DNA from: an uncultured Bacteroidales bacterium
Lineage (GTDB): Bacteria > Bacteroidota > Bacteroidia > Bacteroidales > FEN-979
NCBI GenBank assembly: GCA_903959905.1
Contig: CAJBYO010000039.1
Location: forward strand, 31,157 to 95,156
DNA length: 64,000 nucleotides
Direction: 5' to 3'
The notes beneath the pieces are model-generated. The model was not told where the DNA came from, searched no databases, and saw only the letters and a list, made by a program, of their open reading frames with translations. The position numbers were made by a program, and so were the translations under genes. Positions 1 through 9,873 of the stretch are shown piece by piece. Positions within the stretch are counted from its first letter, which is position 1; each line of letters starts with the position of its first letter.

Positions 1-274
1 TATTGTAACCTCCCCATAAAAGAGACAATTTTGTTTTCTTGCAAAACCTGTTCGTAATCGTTCGCATTACGTTACAAACGGGCTTTGTTATTGCCGAAAA
101 ATCCGGTCATGTTTACTTGTTTTTTCATTTTGAGTAAGTCAGAAATTTTTACATGGGAACAGTAGACAAAAATTCAAATAATACATAAAACAGCCATTCC
201 TGGTGAATGCAGATAATCTGTAAATAATGACTATAGTCAATCCAATATCAACCACTTATTTAAAACCAGTTTTT
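1..274. other. Upstream gap, no gene recognised
   Basis: AT-rich stretch before the first secreted-protein gene. I see no convincing coding region, repeat, or TAnnTTTG promoter element at a sensible distance from the start at 275. Any upstream gene lies outside the window. Confidence 0.4.
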
Positions 275-3200
275 ATGAAAACCAATCTACTTTTCAGGTC
301 ACACAACAACTTATTTGCAGGGTTCCTCAAGGCAGTTATTGCTGTTACCATGCTGGGTTTTGGATCATTGCAGGCCCAGGTGAATTTTTCGCAAACATTA
401 AATGCAGATTTCAACAAGGGTTTCGTCAACAATGCAGTTGTTGCCAGTGACAACCTTTCACTGCCTTTTTCAGCGACGGATGTTGGTGCCTGGCTTACAA
501 CAACAGTACTTCCCCAAACGGTTTCCGGGCATAAGTCCGTTTCCTGGAACGACAGGTTCGTATACGTGGTGGGAGGCTTCAACAACCTGACCTGCCTGAA
601 CACCGTTTACATGGCTAGCATTGCACCGGGAGGCCTTGGCGGCTGGACTGCCCTGAATCCTTTGCCGGTTGCATTGCGTGATCCTGCTGTTGTAATCGGC
701 ACCAACACTATTTATGTGTTGGGTGGCCGTGACGGTTCACAGGTGTATAACACAATATATTATGCAGCCCTTAATGCAGACGGGACGATCGAGGCCTGGC
801 AAACCTCTGCGGTAACCCTGCCTGCCAATCTCTGGGGGCATACTGCAACCTATGTGATGGGGTACCTGTACGTGGCCGGAGGGTCATCAAGTCCGACTGT
901 TGAAAATACAGCACTGAGTTCTGTTTACTTTGCAAAGGTGAATGCACTGAACACCCTGTCTGCATTCTCAGCCTTAACATCTTTGCCGGTTGCCCGCAAC
1001 AGGCATGCCGCAGTGACCTACAATGGAAAACTGTATGTTTTGGGAGGTTATGACAATGCCGGTACCAAATCAAATTCAGTTTATATTGCCACACCCGGAT
1101 TGAATGGGTCAATTGGCGCCTGGACAACCGGAACCAACCTTCCTGTGGCTGTCAGCAACCATTCTGCGGCAGTATCAAATGGTGTGATTACCGTGATGGC
1201 AGGTGCTGTCGGCGCAACGCTGAGCAACACAGTTTACTATGCTGGTGCCGATGCGGTTTCGCTTACATGGTCAACTTCCGGCAATGTGATGTACGATTAT
1301 ACCAAAGACGGTTCCGCATGTACCGGCAACGGGCAGATTTATTATACCGGTGGCACCAACCTTTCCGGCACACCGATTATCAATTGCCGTTTTGCAAACA
1401 TGGTGCTTTCAGCCAATTACATTGCGCACGGCCTATTTGTGTCAAACCCGTTCTATGAACTGGGTGCTGAGCGTATGATTAACCAGATAGCATGGACAAA
1501 GGCCGCAACAGTGCCTGCAAAAGTTGAAGTGAATTACAGGACTGCAGGCAGCAACGGGATCTGGGGCGATTGGACGGCATTAGCGTCCACATCACCCATC
1601 ACCATCGGTATTGTCAAGCAATATCTTCAATATGCCATCAGCCTCACAGGATCAGGCGTACAGAATGCCACGCTGAATGATGTAACCCTTACCACACCGG
1701 GAACGCAGCTGAGCGGGAACCTCAATGCAACCACTGCATTTACCGCTGCACTAAGTCCATACTGGGCCACCGCTGATATTTCATTTACAGCCGGCACACA
1801 TACTTTCCAGGCTGGTACCACTGTGCTTTTTCTTCCCGGAACAGGGCTTACCGTCGGCCAGGCCAACATGATCTGTAACGGTACCGCGGCAGACTCTGTT
1901 AAGTTCACATACTTTAACAATGAAACAGGCAAATGGGACGGAATTTACTTTGATGAGAACAGCGATGCCGGTGTGTCTTCCCAGTTCTATTACACAGTGA
2001 TTTCCAACGCCGGGTTTGGATCGGGAAATTCCAATCTTTCATGTTATTCAACCAGTGAACCCCTGCTTTCACGCTGCAGCATCAGAAATGCAGAAGGAAA
2101 CGGGATTTATCTCAATTCGGCCCATCTTAGCATTCAGAATTCCTCCATTCGGGGAAATACGGAAAACGGCCTTTACCTGAATCTTTCCAATCCAACCCTG
2201 GTTTCTTCCTCCATGTCATACAATGGCGGAGCGGGTGTTTTCCTTACAGGGACTTCGTCAAATCCCAATTTCAGCAGCAGTACCACATCCATTGATCATA
2301 ACCTCTACGGACTAAGGTATCCCAGCCCAAACCTTTCATTTTCCCAGCCCAATGGCACACCTGCCCTTACTGCCAATACATATAACGGGATTGCGATGGA
2401 TGGGGGTGATATTTCGTCCACCCAGCGCTGGAATGCAATTTCTTACGATTATATTTTACTTGGAACTGTCAGACTTGGCCTTTTTGCAAGTGCAGCGCGG
2501 TTGACCATTGAGCCAGGAAGCGTGATTAAATCCATAGCGGGTGTACAAATTCAGATCGGGATTGCCGGCTCGTATGGTGGAGAATTATACGCAATCGGTG
2601 CGTCAGACAGTTTGATCACCTTCACTTCGCACAATGGCTTGCCCGGTGGCTGGGACGGGATCTATTTTACCGATTGGAGCGATAACTGGGGCGGTCATTC
2701 TCAACTGGATTACTGTATCATTGAGAAAGGGAATGAATACAACTATTTATCAGTGAATACTGTTCAGCCGGACCTGATCAACCATACAATCATCCGGAAC
2801 TCATTGAATGATGGCGCCAGGTATAGCAATTCAACCGGAAGTATTACCAACTGTCAGTTCCTTACAAACGGGAGGTACCCGCTGTATTTCCTGAATCCGG
2901 AAGCAAACCCTGTTCATACAGGAAACACCTATACCGGGAATGTCGTCAACTATATTGTGCTTTCAGGCGGGACCTACTCTTTTGACCGCACATATAATTC
3001 TGAAGGAGTTCCTTACTATGCACTTGATGATATAATTATGGGAAAGTTTGCCGGAACATGCAGATTGACCATAGAACCAGGTGTTGGGGTAGCTTTTGCC
3101 GTCGGGAAAAAGTTACAACTTGGCTATCCCGGCTCATATGGAGGCGAACTATATGCAGTTGGAACTTCAGGCAGCCCGATCACGTTCAGAGCATATAATG

Positions 3201-5434
3201 CAACCTCGGGCGGGTGGGAAGGAATTTATTTTACGCCTTATAATGACAACTGGGGCGGAGTTTCAACAATGGAATATTGCAAAGTACGGTTTGGGAATGC
3301 ACAGAATATTCTAATTGAAGGATCTAACCAGCCGTCAATAAGTAACTGTTTCATCCAGGTTTCGGCTGGCAACGGTATTGTCGTTTACCAGTCAAGCCCA
3401 TCCATTAAAACTACATCATTCTCCAGCAATGCAGGATACCCGTTAAAATTTAACGACTGGACCTGCAATGCCTATTTAAGAGGTAATGCTTATACATCAA
3501 ACGGAATGAACTATATTGCCCTTTCAGGAGGAAGCTATGATGCTGACAGAAAAGTATACTTTGACAATGTTCCATACCATGTACTTGGCGATATTGTTAT
3601 GGCTGCCTTTGCCAGCCATTCAAGACTTACCATTCAGCCGGGTGTTGTCATGAACTTTGACCCGGGAGTGAAAATTCAGCTTGGCTGGCCCGGCTCATAC
3701 GGAGGTGATCTCTGGGCGGAAGGAAAGGCCGACAGTCTGATTACCTTTAAGCCATTCAACGGCCTGGCAGGTGGCTGGGGTGGGATATATTTCTCAGATT
3801 GGAATGATAACTGGGCTGGCACTTCATTGCTTAAATACTGTACAATAGAGAAAGGTGCAACGTACAATGTTAACTGCGTCAACTCTCTTCAGCCTGCCAT
3901 TGACCATTGTTCTTTTACGCAGTCAACCGGCAACGGACTTACCATCTCCGGTGGCAACCTGACTGTAAAGAATTCAACCTTTACCTATAATGCCACCAAC
4001 GGCATTTACCTCGACGGAGCCGGAACCGCCACGCTTGGAAATACCGCCGCATATACCTGCAACCTGTTTAATAACGGAAGCTTTGCATTATATAATAATA
4101 CCGGTACGGATGTGAATGCCCGGTACAATTACTGGGGAACAGGCGACTCGACCATGGTTTCATACAAAATTTACGACAAATCGGAGAACACGGCAAAAGG
4201 ACGGGTCAATTTCGGGCCATTTGCACAGGTGCCTTCATTATCCACTCCCACAACCGTTTTGAGCGGTACTGTTAAATATGCAAATACTTTGGCCAACCCC
4301 ATAAAAAATGCGTTGATGACCGTAAAGGATTTCAGCAATGCAAGCATTGCCACTACCACCTCGAATACTTCCGGGGTTTATGCCTTCCCCTCATTTGCCT
4401 CCGGAAATTATAAGATGTCTATCGTTCCTGCTGCAGCCTGGGGAGGCGTTAACTCCACAGATGCTTTGGCCATACTGAACCATTTTGCCCAGATCACCCC
4501 CCTCACAGGGATCAACCTGGCTGCCGCGGATGTTAATTACAGCCATGCGGTGAACGGCACGGATGCCATGCTGGTCATGAAACGTTATTCCGGCCTCATT
4601 ACCTCTTTTACAGTTGGTGACTACCTTTACGACAGCGATACAGTGATTGTGAACGGATCAAACGTAACCAACAACCTGGAGATGATCTGTTTTGGCGATG
4701 TCAACCATTCTTACGGTCCTGCGAAAAAAAGCACGGAATCAGTGGGCATTGTTCATGAAGGGTCGCTCCTTACAACCTCATTTTCTGAGTTTGAATTTCC
4801 GGTGAAGCTGAAAACCGGGATGCAGGCAGGCGCCATTTCACTTGGTTTCTATTATCCTGAACAATACCTGGAGATCACCGGAGCCAGGCTGGCAAACGGT
4901 GTTACAGGGTTCTCCTGGTCGGCCCAGAACGGCCTTTTCAGGATGGGCTGGTGCGATATGAATGCACTGAATATCAATAGTGATGAGGTTGTTGTAATCC
5001 TTAATATGAAAGCCAAAGATCTTTCCGGGCTTACAATGGGCATTGCCCTCGACCTGTATGAAGACTGTGAATTTGCCGATGGACTTGCTACGCCCAATAC
5101 CGGGGCCGTAGTATCGGTTCCCCTGATTAACACAACACTGACAGGGATCAACCAGGGAACAGGGCAGACCGGCCTTACGGTTTATCCTAACCCCGTTACC
5201 CGGAGTTCGGCCGTTGAGTTCTCCATGGAAGCTTCAGGGAATGTCGTCATCACAGTTTATAATATGGTAGGGGTGCATGTCATGGAGGTTGCCAACGATG
5301 AATTTTCTGCAGGGAATCATAAAGTAACTCTTGACGGTTCGTGCCTCAAACCGGGCGTTTACATGCTTAAAACAGACATTAAGACAAATGGAAAAACCAT
5401 CTCAGGCATGACCAGGTTAGTGGTATCTTACTAA
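275..5434 (+). CDS. Giant secreted kelch / beta-helix protein with dockerin-like, cohesin-like and type IX sorting domains
   Basis: A 1719-residue surface or secreted protein. I prefer the ATG at 275 to the one at 227 because it opens directly into a signal peptide ending near SLQAQ (residue ~35). Residues ~75-385 hold about six kelch-like units (VVGG, VLGG, VAGG turns), predicting a beta-propeller. Residues ~500-1320 are parallel beta-helix and include three tandem ~187-residue blocks (GSYGGELYA, GGWDGIYF, DNWGG) near bases 2567, 3131 and 3692. A carboxypeptidase-regulatory-like fold (~1327-1385) follows, then a dockerin-like segment with one good calcium loop (DVNYSHAVNGTD), a cohesin-like domain (~1490-1620), and a C-terminal type A sorting domain (VYPNP, ~1631-1719) for type IX export. 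No catalytic motif was recognised, so an adhesin or scaffold role is inferred. The next gene starts 12 bases downstream. Confidence 0.85.
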   Translation: MKTNLLFRSHNNLFAGFLKAVIAVTMLGFGSLQAQVNFSQTLNADFNKGFVNNAVVASDNLSLPFSATDVGAWLTTTVLPQTVSGHKSVSWNDRFVYVVGGFNNLTCLNTVYMASIAPGGLGGWTALNPLPVALRDPAVVIGTNTIYVLGGRDGSQVYNTIYYAALNADGTIEAWQTSAVTLPANLWGHTATYVMGYLYVAGGSSSPTVENTALSSVYFAKVNALNTLSAFSALTSLPVARNRHAAVTYNGKLYVLGGYDNAGTKSNSVYIATPGLNGSIGAWTTGTNLPVAVSNHSAAVSNGVITVMAGAVGATLSNTVYYAGADAVSLTWSTSGNVMYDYTKDGSACTGNGQIYYTGGTNLSGTPIINCRFANMVLSANYIAHGLFVSNPFYELGAERMINQIAWTKAATVPAKVEVNYRTAGSNGIWGDWTALASTSPITIGIVKQYLQYAISLTGSGVQNATLNDVTLTTPGTQLSGNLNATTAFTAALSPYWATADISFTAGTHTFQAGTTVLFLPGTGLTVGQANMICNGTAADSVKFTYFNNETGKWDGIYFDENSDAGVSSQFYYTVISNAGFGSGNSNLSCYSTSEPLLSRCSIRNAEGNGIYLNSAHLSIQNSSIRGNTENGLYLNLSNPTLVSSSMSYNGGAGVFLTGTSSNPNFSSSTTSIDHNLYGLRYPSPNLSFSQPNGTPALTANTYNGIAMDGGDISSTQRWNAISYDYILLGTVRLGLFASAARLTIEPGSVIKSIAGVQIQIGIAGSYGGELYAIGASDSLITFTSHNGLPGGWDGIYFTDWSDNWGGHSQLDYCIIEKGNEYNYLSVNTVQPDLINHTIIRNSLNDGARYSNSTGSITNCQFLTNGRYPLYFLNPEANPVHTGNTYTGNVVNYIVLSGGTYSFDRTYNSEGVPYYALDDIIMGKFAGTCRLTIEPGVGVAFAVGKKLQLGYPGSYGGELYAVGTSGSPITFRAYNATSGGWEGIYFTPYNDNWGGVSTMEYCKVRFGNAQNILIEGSNQPSISNCFIQVSAGNGIVVYQSSPSIKTTSFSSNAGYPLKFNDWTCNAYLRGNAYTSNGMNYIALSGGSYDADRKVYFDNVPYHVLGDIVMAAFASHSRLTIQPGVVMNFDPGVKIQLGWPGSYGGDLWAEGKADSLITFKPFNGLAGGWGGIYFSDWNDNWAGTSLLKYCTIEKGATYNVNCVNSLQPAIDHCSFTQSTGNGLTISGGNLTVKNSTFTYNATNGIYLDGAGTATLGNTAAYTCNLFNNGSFALYNNTGTDVNARYNYWGTGDSTMVSYKIYDKSENTAKGRVNFGPFAQVPSLSTPTTVLSGTVKYANTLANPIKNALMTVKDFSNASIATTTSNTSGVYAFPSFASGNYKMSIVPAAAWGGVNSTDALAILNHFAQITPLTGINLAAADVNYSHAVNGTDAMLVMKRYSGLITSFTVGDYLYDSDTVIVNGSNVTNNLEMICFGDVNHSYGPAKKSTESVGIVHEGSLLTTSFSEFEFPVKLKTGMQAGAISLGFYYPEQYLEITGARLANGVTGFSWSAQNGLFRMGWCDMNALNINSDEVVVILNMKAKDLSGLTMGIALDLYEDCEFADGLATPNTGAVVSVPLINTTLTGINQGTGQTGLTVYPNPVTRSSAVEFSMEASGNVVITVYNMVGVHVMEVANDEFSAGNHKVTLDGSCLKPGVYMLKTDIKTNGKTISGMTRLVVSY

Positions 5435-5446
5435 AATCCTTGCGAA

Positions 5447-8400
5447 ATGAAAACACTGATTTTAAAAATACTACCACTGTACCTGGTGCTGGTCCTGGCG
5501 TGTTCGCTGAATGCCCAGACGATCAGCACGACAGCCGGGACAATTACTTCCTGTCCCGGCCAGGTCGTGGTGCCCGTCACTGTAACCAACTGCAACGACA
5601 TCGGCGCCATTTCCCTGATACTGAATTATGATAATACGCAACTCACCTACACGGGATTTCAGAACCTGAACGGGGCTCTAATGGTGGGTTTGCTGATCAT
5701 CAATTCAACCGGGAGCAAGGTGGTGATCAGCTGGGCCAACACAACTGCAGCGACGCTCGGAAACAGCACCCTCGTGGAACTGAAGTTTACGGCAATACCG
5801 GGTGGTTCAACCCTCTCCTGGGATACACAAACTCCCGGCAACTGTGAGTACAGCGACGTTTCCGGCAATATTCTGCCGGCCGCATTTACCAATGGTACTG
5901 CAACAATCAACCAGCCACCGGTCATCAATACCCAGCCGGTTAATAAGACAGCCTATGTTGGAGACAATGCGACTTTCAGCGTTGCTGCGGCAGGAACAGG
6001 TCTGGCATATCTCTGGCAGTACAGCACCAACGGGGGTGGCACATGGAATGATTTGGTAAACAATGCCATATATTCTGGTGTTACCACAACCACCCTTTCC
6101 ATAACCAATACCCTGTTGACCTACAACGGCTACAAGTACCGTTGCCGTTTGACGGGTACGTGTACGCCGGTAACTAACACAAATGAAGTGACGCTGACCG
6201 TGATCAACCCGATAACGACCATATTGCCCACCGCAAGTTTTTGCCCGGGGAGTATCGTCGTTCCGGTTACGGTAACAAACTTCTCCGGAGTTGCAGCATT
6301 CTCCCTGGCCTTCTCTTATAACAATTCTGTTCTCACGTATACCGGTTTCCAGTTACTGAATGGTGCACTGTCTGCAGGAACATTCGTTTCCAATGCTTCC
6401 GGCGGAAATGTCTATCTGACATGGTCGTCAACAGCCCCTGTTACCTTTGGGAACGGCACGATCGTTGAGCTGCTTTTCAATGCCGCAACCGGCACAAGCA
6501 GCCTGGTGTGGGACCTTGCTAATGAAGGCAACTGCGAGTATTCTGCTTCTGACGGGTCGAAGATCGCTGCTGTTTTTACGAATGGCAATGAAACCATCCA
6601 TGGCGTGCCACTGGTAACCGGGCAACCGGTAAACAAAATCATTGCCAAGGGGCAGAACACATCGTTCAGCATCACAGCAACCGGGTCCGGTCTGGCATTC
6701 CTGTGGCAGGTCAGCTCAAACGGCGGGAGTACGTTTACCGACCTTACAAACGCAGGCTATTATTCCAATGTGACTTCCCCGACCATGAACATCACGGGAG
6801 CACAGCTGGCGATAAGCGGTTACCAGTACCGTTGCCGTGTAAGCGGGACCTGTCTGCCGGTTGTGTTCTCAAATCCCGCGACACTGACAGTTCTTCCAAA
6901 TATCATTACTGCCTGTGGGACGACTACCGGGTGCCCGGGCCAGGTCATCGTACCGGTGAATGTGACAGATTTTATCGGGGTGGCATCTTTCTCACTTGCG
7001 TTGAACTTTAACAACTCCGTGCTTACCTACACCGGTTTTCAAAGCCTGAACGCCGCACTTTCCGGCGGAAGCTTTGTAAACAATGCAAATGACGGAACAC
7101 TTTACCTGACCTGGTCAAATACGGTGGCAGCCACCATTCCCACAGGGGGATTGCTTTTAGAACTTAAATTTACGGGCGTCCCCGGAGCAAGTACCTTGGT
7201 TTGGGACACACAAACACCCGGCAACTGCGAGTACAGTGATCTGACCGGACAGGTGATATTTTCGACATGGACAAATGGTGCCGGCACAATCAACACTCCT
7301 CCCGGGGTTGGCACAAACCCGGTTAACAAGACCATCTATGCCGGGGGAAGCACGAACTTTTCCGTTACCGCAACCGGAACCAGTCCTGCATACGTATGGC
7401 AGGTCAGTACCAACGGAGGGGTTAGCTTTTCTAATCTGTCCAATGTATTGCCGTACTCAGGGGTAACGACCCAGACACTGTCGATCAGCCCTGCCGCCAC
7501 CGGCATGAACGGGTATCTATACAAGTGTATCATATCCGGCGCCTGTTCGCCGTCTGTCACTTCCAATGCGGCCCAGCTAACAGTTACCCAGGCAGCCATT
7601 ACCACAACACCCGGCTCGGTTTCCGGGTCATGCACCGGCAACCTCAATATTCCGCTCAATGTGACGAACTGCACCAATGTCGGCTCCATTTCACTGGCCA
7701 TGGTCTATGACACCACCAAGATGAGTTATGAAGGTTACCATTCTGTGAATGCTGCGCTTTCAGGCGGAATGCTTGTGGTGAACCGATCCGCCGACAAGGT
7801 GTTCCTTTCCTGGGCCTCCACATCTGCGGCAAACATAGGCAACGGAGTGCTGATCCAGTTCCGTTTCAGAGCCGTATCCGGTATTTCCACAACACTTGGC
7901 TGGGATACCCAGACACCAGGTGCCTGCGAATACAGTGATCCCGGAGGAGTTGTCATCACTTCGTTCTACAGTAACTCATCTGTTTCTGTTGCTGCCAATG
8001 CACTGATCGTAAATGCCGGAAACGACATCATTATGCAGTCAGCTTCGGTACAACTCAATGGTTCAGCCACCGGGGGAACTCCCCCGTATACATGGTCATG
8101 GACCCCAACTACCTGGCTCAGTAACCCGGCCATCCCGAACCCGGTTGCTTCACCCACTGCTACAACTACCTATACACTCACTGTGACCACGGCAACCTGC
8201 ACCGGTTCCGATCCAGTGGATGTGATCATTTCTGTACCTGCAAATCTTACCCTGCAGAATATTACTGTCGGAAACGGCCAGACGAACTGTTACAATGCCA
8301 CCCAGACTATAACCGTGGCCGGAGGAACAACGTCATTTATTGTTCAAAGCGGTGGAAGTGTGACATTGATCGCAGGGGTGAAAATAAACTTTTTGCCCGG

Positions 8401-8770
8401 GGCGAAGGTGAATCCAGGTGGCTACCTGCATGGGTACATCACAACAACCGGGCAATATTGCAACACGTTGCCGGCTGCCATGGTCAGTACAGATGTCGGG
8501 GAAAATTCAATGCCTGTAAATGCCGGTTCGCTTTTCAGGATCTTCCCGAACCCGACAGGCGGCCAGTTCACTGTTGCCAATGATGATGATGTTCCCGGTG
8601 GCAATGTTTATATGGTATTATACGGTCCACGCGGGGAACTTATCCTCAGCAAGGACGTCACAGGAACACCGAAAAGTGTGTTTGATATTTCTGATCAACC
8701 GGCCGGGTTATATTTCGTAAGGATCAATGCCGGGAATAAATGCCAGACGGTCAAACTGATAAAACAATAG
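5447..8770 (+). CDS. Secreted scaffold-like protein with four cohesin-like and three Ig-like modules, type IX sorting domain
   Basis: An 1107-residue exported protein. The signal peptide ends near SLNAQ (residue 23). Four cohesin-like modules (~24-155, ~253-385, ~483-615, ~716-850) share a pattern of CPG or CTG, VPV.VTN, LNYDNTQLTYTGF, then GNCEYSD. The first three are each followed by an Ig-like module of ~97 residues (TQPVNKT, WQVSTNGG, YRCR). A PKD/SprB-like stretch (~855-935), a hydrophobic beta segment (~940-1005) and a C-terminal sorting domain (IFPNP, ~1029-1107) complete it. It follows the kelch/beta-helix gene by 12 bases and is very likely co-transcribed. Because that neighbour carries a dockerin-like module, a cohesin-dockerin pairing at the cell surface is possible, but this is inference. 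The near-identical modules point to internal duplication. Confidence 0.85.
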   Translation: MKTLILKILPLYLVLVLACSLNAQTISTTAGTITSCPGQVVVPVTVTNCNDIGAISLILNYDNTQLTYTGFQNLNGALMVGLLIINSTGSKVVISWANTTAATLGNSTLVELKFTAIPGGSTLSWDTQTPGNCEYSDVSGNILPAAFTNGTATINQPPVINTQPVNKTAYVGDNATFSVAAAGTGLAYLWQYSTNGGGTWNDLVNNAIYSGVTTTTLSITNTLLTYNGYKYRCRLTGTCTPVTNTNEVTLTVINPITTILPTASFCPGSIVVPVTVTNFSGVAAFSLAFSYNNSVLTYTGFQLLNGALSAGTFVSNASGGNVYLTWSSTAPVTFGNGTIVELLFNAATGTSSLVWDLANEGNCEYSASDGSKIAAVFTNGNETIHGVPLVTGQPVNKIIAKGQNTSFSITATGSGLAFLWQVSSNGGSTFTDLTNAGYYSNVTSPTMNITGAQLAISGYQYRCRVSGTCLPVVFSNPATLTVLPNIITACGTTTGCPGQVIVPVNVTDFIGVASFSLALNFNNSVLTYTGFQSLNAALSGGSFVNNANDGTLYLTWSNTVAATIPTGGLLLELKFTGVPGASTLVWDTQTPGNCEYSDLTGQVIFSTWTNGAGTINTPPGVGTNPVNKTIYAGGSTNFSVTATGTSPAYVWQVSTNGGVSFSNLSNVLPYSGVTTQTLSISPAATGMNGYLYKCIISGACSPSVTSNAAQLTVTQAAITTTPGSVSGSCTGNLNIPLNVTNCTNVGSISLAMVYDTTKMSYEGYHSVNAALSGGMLVVNRSADKVFLSWASTSAANIGNGVLIQFRFRAVSGISTTLGWDTQTPGACEYSDPGGVVITSFYSNSSVSVAANALIVNAGNDIIMQSASVQLNGSATGGTPPYTWSWTPTTWLSNPAIPNPVASPTATTTYTLTVTTATCTGSDPVDVIISVPANLTLQNITVGNGQTNCYNATQTITVAGGTTSFIVQSGGSVTLIAGVKINFLPGAKVNPGGYLHGYITTTGQYCNTLPAAMVSTDVGENSMPVNAGSLFRIFPNPTGGQFTVANDDDVPGGNVYMVLYGPRGELILSKDVTGTPKSVFDISDQPAGLYFVRINAGNKCQTVKLIKQ

Positions 8771-8795
8771 CAAAGTTTAGCTGGCATTTTTTTTA

Positions 8796-8866
8796 CCGCG
8801 AAGACGCTAAAGCGCAAAGAGGTTGCCCGGGTGGGTCATCCTTTGTGTGTTAGCGTCTTCGTGTGT
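8796..8866. repeat. Inverted repeat (gaagacgctaa family) after the cohesin-like gene
   Basis: Left arm CGAAGACGCTAA (8799-8810) pairs with TTAGCGTCTTCG (8850-8861). A second pairing of GCGCAAAG with CTTTGTGT extends the stem. There is no run of T after it, so it is not a classical terminator. It may protect the mRNA 3' end. Confidence 0.75.
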
Positions 8867-8895
8867 AAAATTCCGTTCGTTTTCCGATGTTTTCA

Positions 8896-8925
8896 TTTGA
8901 AATAGTATCGGATTGTTTATATTTG
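8896..8925 (+). promoter_or_regulatory. Putative Bacteroidetes housekeeping promoter
   Basis: TTTG at 8896-8899 and TATATTTG at 8918-8925, an exact TAnnTTTG, are separated by 18 bases, close to the 19-21 spacing known for this phylum. The start codon of the small secreted protein follows 30 bases later. Confidence 0.55.
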
Positions 8926-8955
8926 TTATCTGTCTAGTTCTTAATCCAAAGACCC

Positions 8956-9213
8956 GTGAAAACAATCATCATCACCATGGCTTTTGTTATCCTGGCAGGA
9001 TATGCACCGGCAATGACAAGCGCTTTAGCTTCAGGTTCATACAAAAGTGAGTTGCAGAAACCGGGGCCACCGCATGCGCCGTCAAAAGTACAGCCACCGC
9101 CAAAGCCTAAAGAACCTGCAAAACTTAAAGGTCCGTCAAAACCCAAGGATCCACCCAAGCCCAAAGTTCCCAAGCCAATGAAGAAGCCGAAAGGGCCTCC
9201 CAAGCCCTGGTAG
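8956..9213 (+). CDS. Small secreted Pro/Lys-rich protein
   Basis: An 85-residue protein. Residues 1-25 form a signal peptide with a hydrophobic core and ALAS-type ending. The mature part is almost entirely Pro and Lys in short repeating PKPK, PPKP and KGP units, strongly basic and disordered. No family was recognised. It could bind acidic polymers or cell-wall material, but that is only inferred from composition. It has its own likely promoter at 8896-8925. The long minus-strand reading frame over the same bases is a G-rich shadow. Confidence 0.6.
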   Translation: MKTIIITMAFVILAGYAPAMTSALASGSYKSELQKPGPPHAPSKVQPPPKPKEPAKLKGPSKPKDPPKPKVPKPMKKPKGPPKPW

Positions 9214-9274
9214 TGCAGAACAGGCTGACAGAAATTATTCACAGGGGAGTTACAGGCACCATCCGGCCAGTGCC

Positions 9275-9748
9275 TTAATATTGAACTTTATCATTTTTTT
9301 CTGTCCACTCCCTGAAGAGGGAAACCGACATCGGATTTTCAATTTGCAGGAAGTCAATGCTCCTCTCACCGGGAGGGAGGTCTAATTCTTCGTATATGTG
9401 ATTGTCCTTAAATCCGATGGAGGCGGCATCAAGCCTTGTCAGACAGTAGTAAACAGCCTTGATGTTAGCCCAGTAAATGGCTGAAAGGCACATCGGACAA
9501 GGCTCACAAGTGGCATACAGCACGGCGCCTGTAAGATCGAAATCCTGAATGTTTTTGCATGCATCCCGAATGGCGACGATTTCTGCATGGGCTGTAGGAT
9601 CATTGTGCGAACTAACCTGGTTGCCGCCTTTACCGATAATTTTACCGTCCAGCACCACCACCGATCCAAACGGTCCGCCAACATTGTTCCGTAAAGAATG
9701 AAACGCTTCATCAAAAGCAGATTTCATATAGTTCTCATCAGGCTTCAT
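9275..9748 (-). CDS. guaD: Guanine deaminase (cytidine-deaminase-like fold)
   Basis: A 157-residue cytoplasmic zinc deaminase that converts guanine to xanthine and ammonia. The zinc site is complete: His54 and catalytic Glu56 in TAHAE, Cys84 and Cys87 in CEPCPMC. The length, the NDPTAHAE segment and the IYWA segment resemble the Bacillus GuaD type rather than tRNA adenosine deaminase TadA. It is divergent from ygfK, with 125 bases between the two starts, which fits a purine-salvage or degradation locus whose next genes act on xanthine or urate. The start ATG at 9748 is preceded by an exact minus-strand TAAATTTG. The alternative is another nucleobase deaminase of the same fold. Confidence 0.85.
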   Translation of the reverse strand: MKPDENYMKSAFDEAFHSLRNNVGGPFGSVVVLDGKIIGKGGNQVSSHNDPTAHAEIVAIRDACKNIQDFDLTGAVLYATCEPCPMCLSAIYWANIKAVYYCLTRLDAASIGFKDNHIYEELDLPPGERSIDFLQIENPMSVSLFREWTEKNDKVQY

Positions 9749-9769
9749 AACAAACAGTGGATTAAATCA

Positions 9770-9777
9770 CAAATTTA
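9770..9777 (-). promoter_or_regulatory. Putative -7 element for guaD
   Basis: The minus strand reads TAAATTTG from 9777 to 9770, matching TAnnTTTG, with the guaD start 21 bases downstream. The -33 element is not clear. Confidence 0.4.
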
Positions 9778-9873
9778 GCTGGTTAAACAACTCAAAAAAC
9801 AGTCATTGAAAGGTTCTATCCGAAATTTCATATTTCCGGGATAAATTCTCATGCTTTATCTCTAATTTTGGCG

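Noticed and set aside
8934..9242. Minus-strand Gly/Leu-rich frame of 102 codons
   Set aside because: It is the complement of the Pro/Lys-rich secreted gene. Its low-complexity composition is explained by that repeat, and it has no independent signal.
9863..9870. TAATTTTG as a ygfK promoter
   Set aside because: It matches TAnnTTTG but lies only 3 bases before the ATG at 9874, so transcription would begin inside the gene. The N-terminus from 9874 aligns with YgfK.
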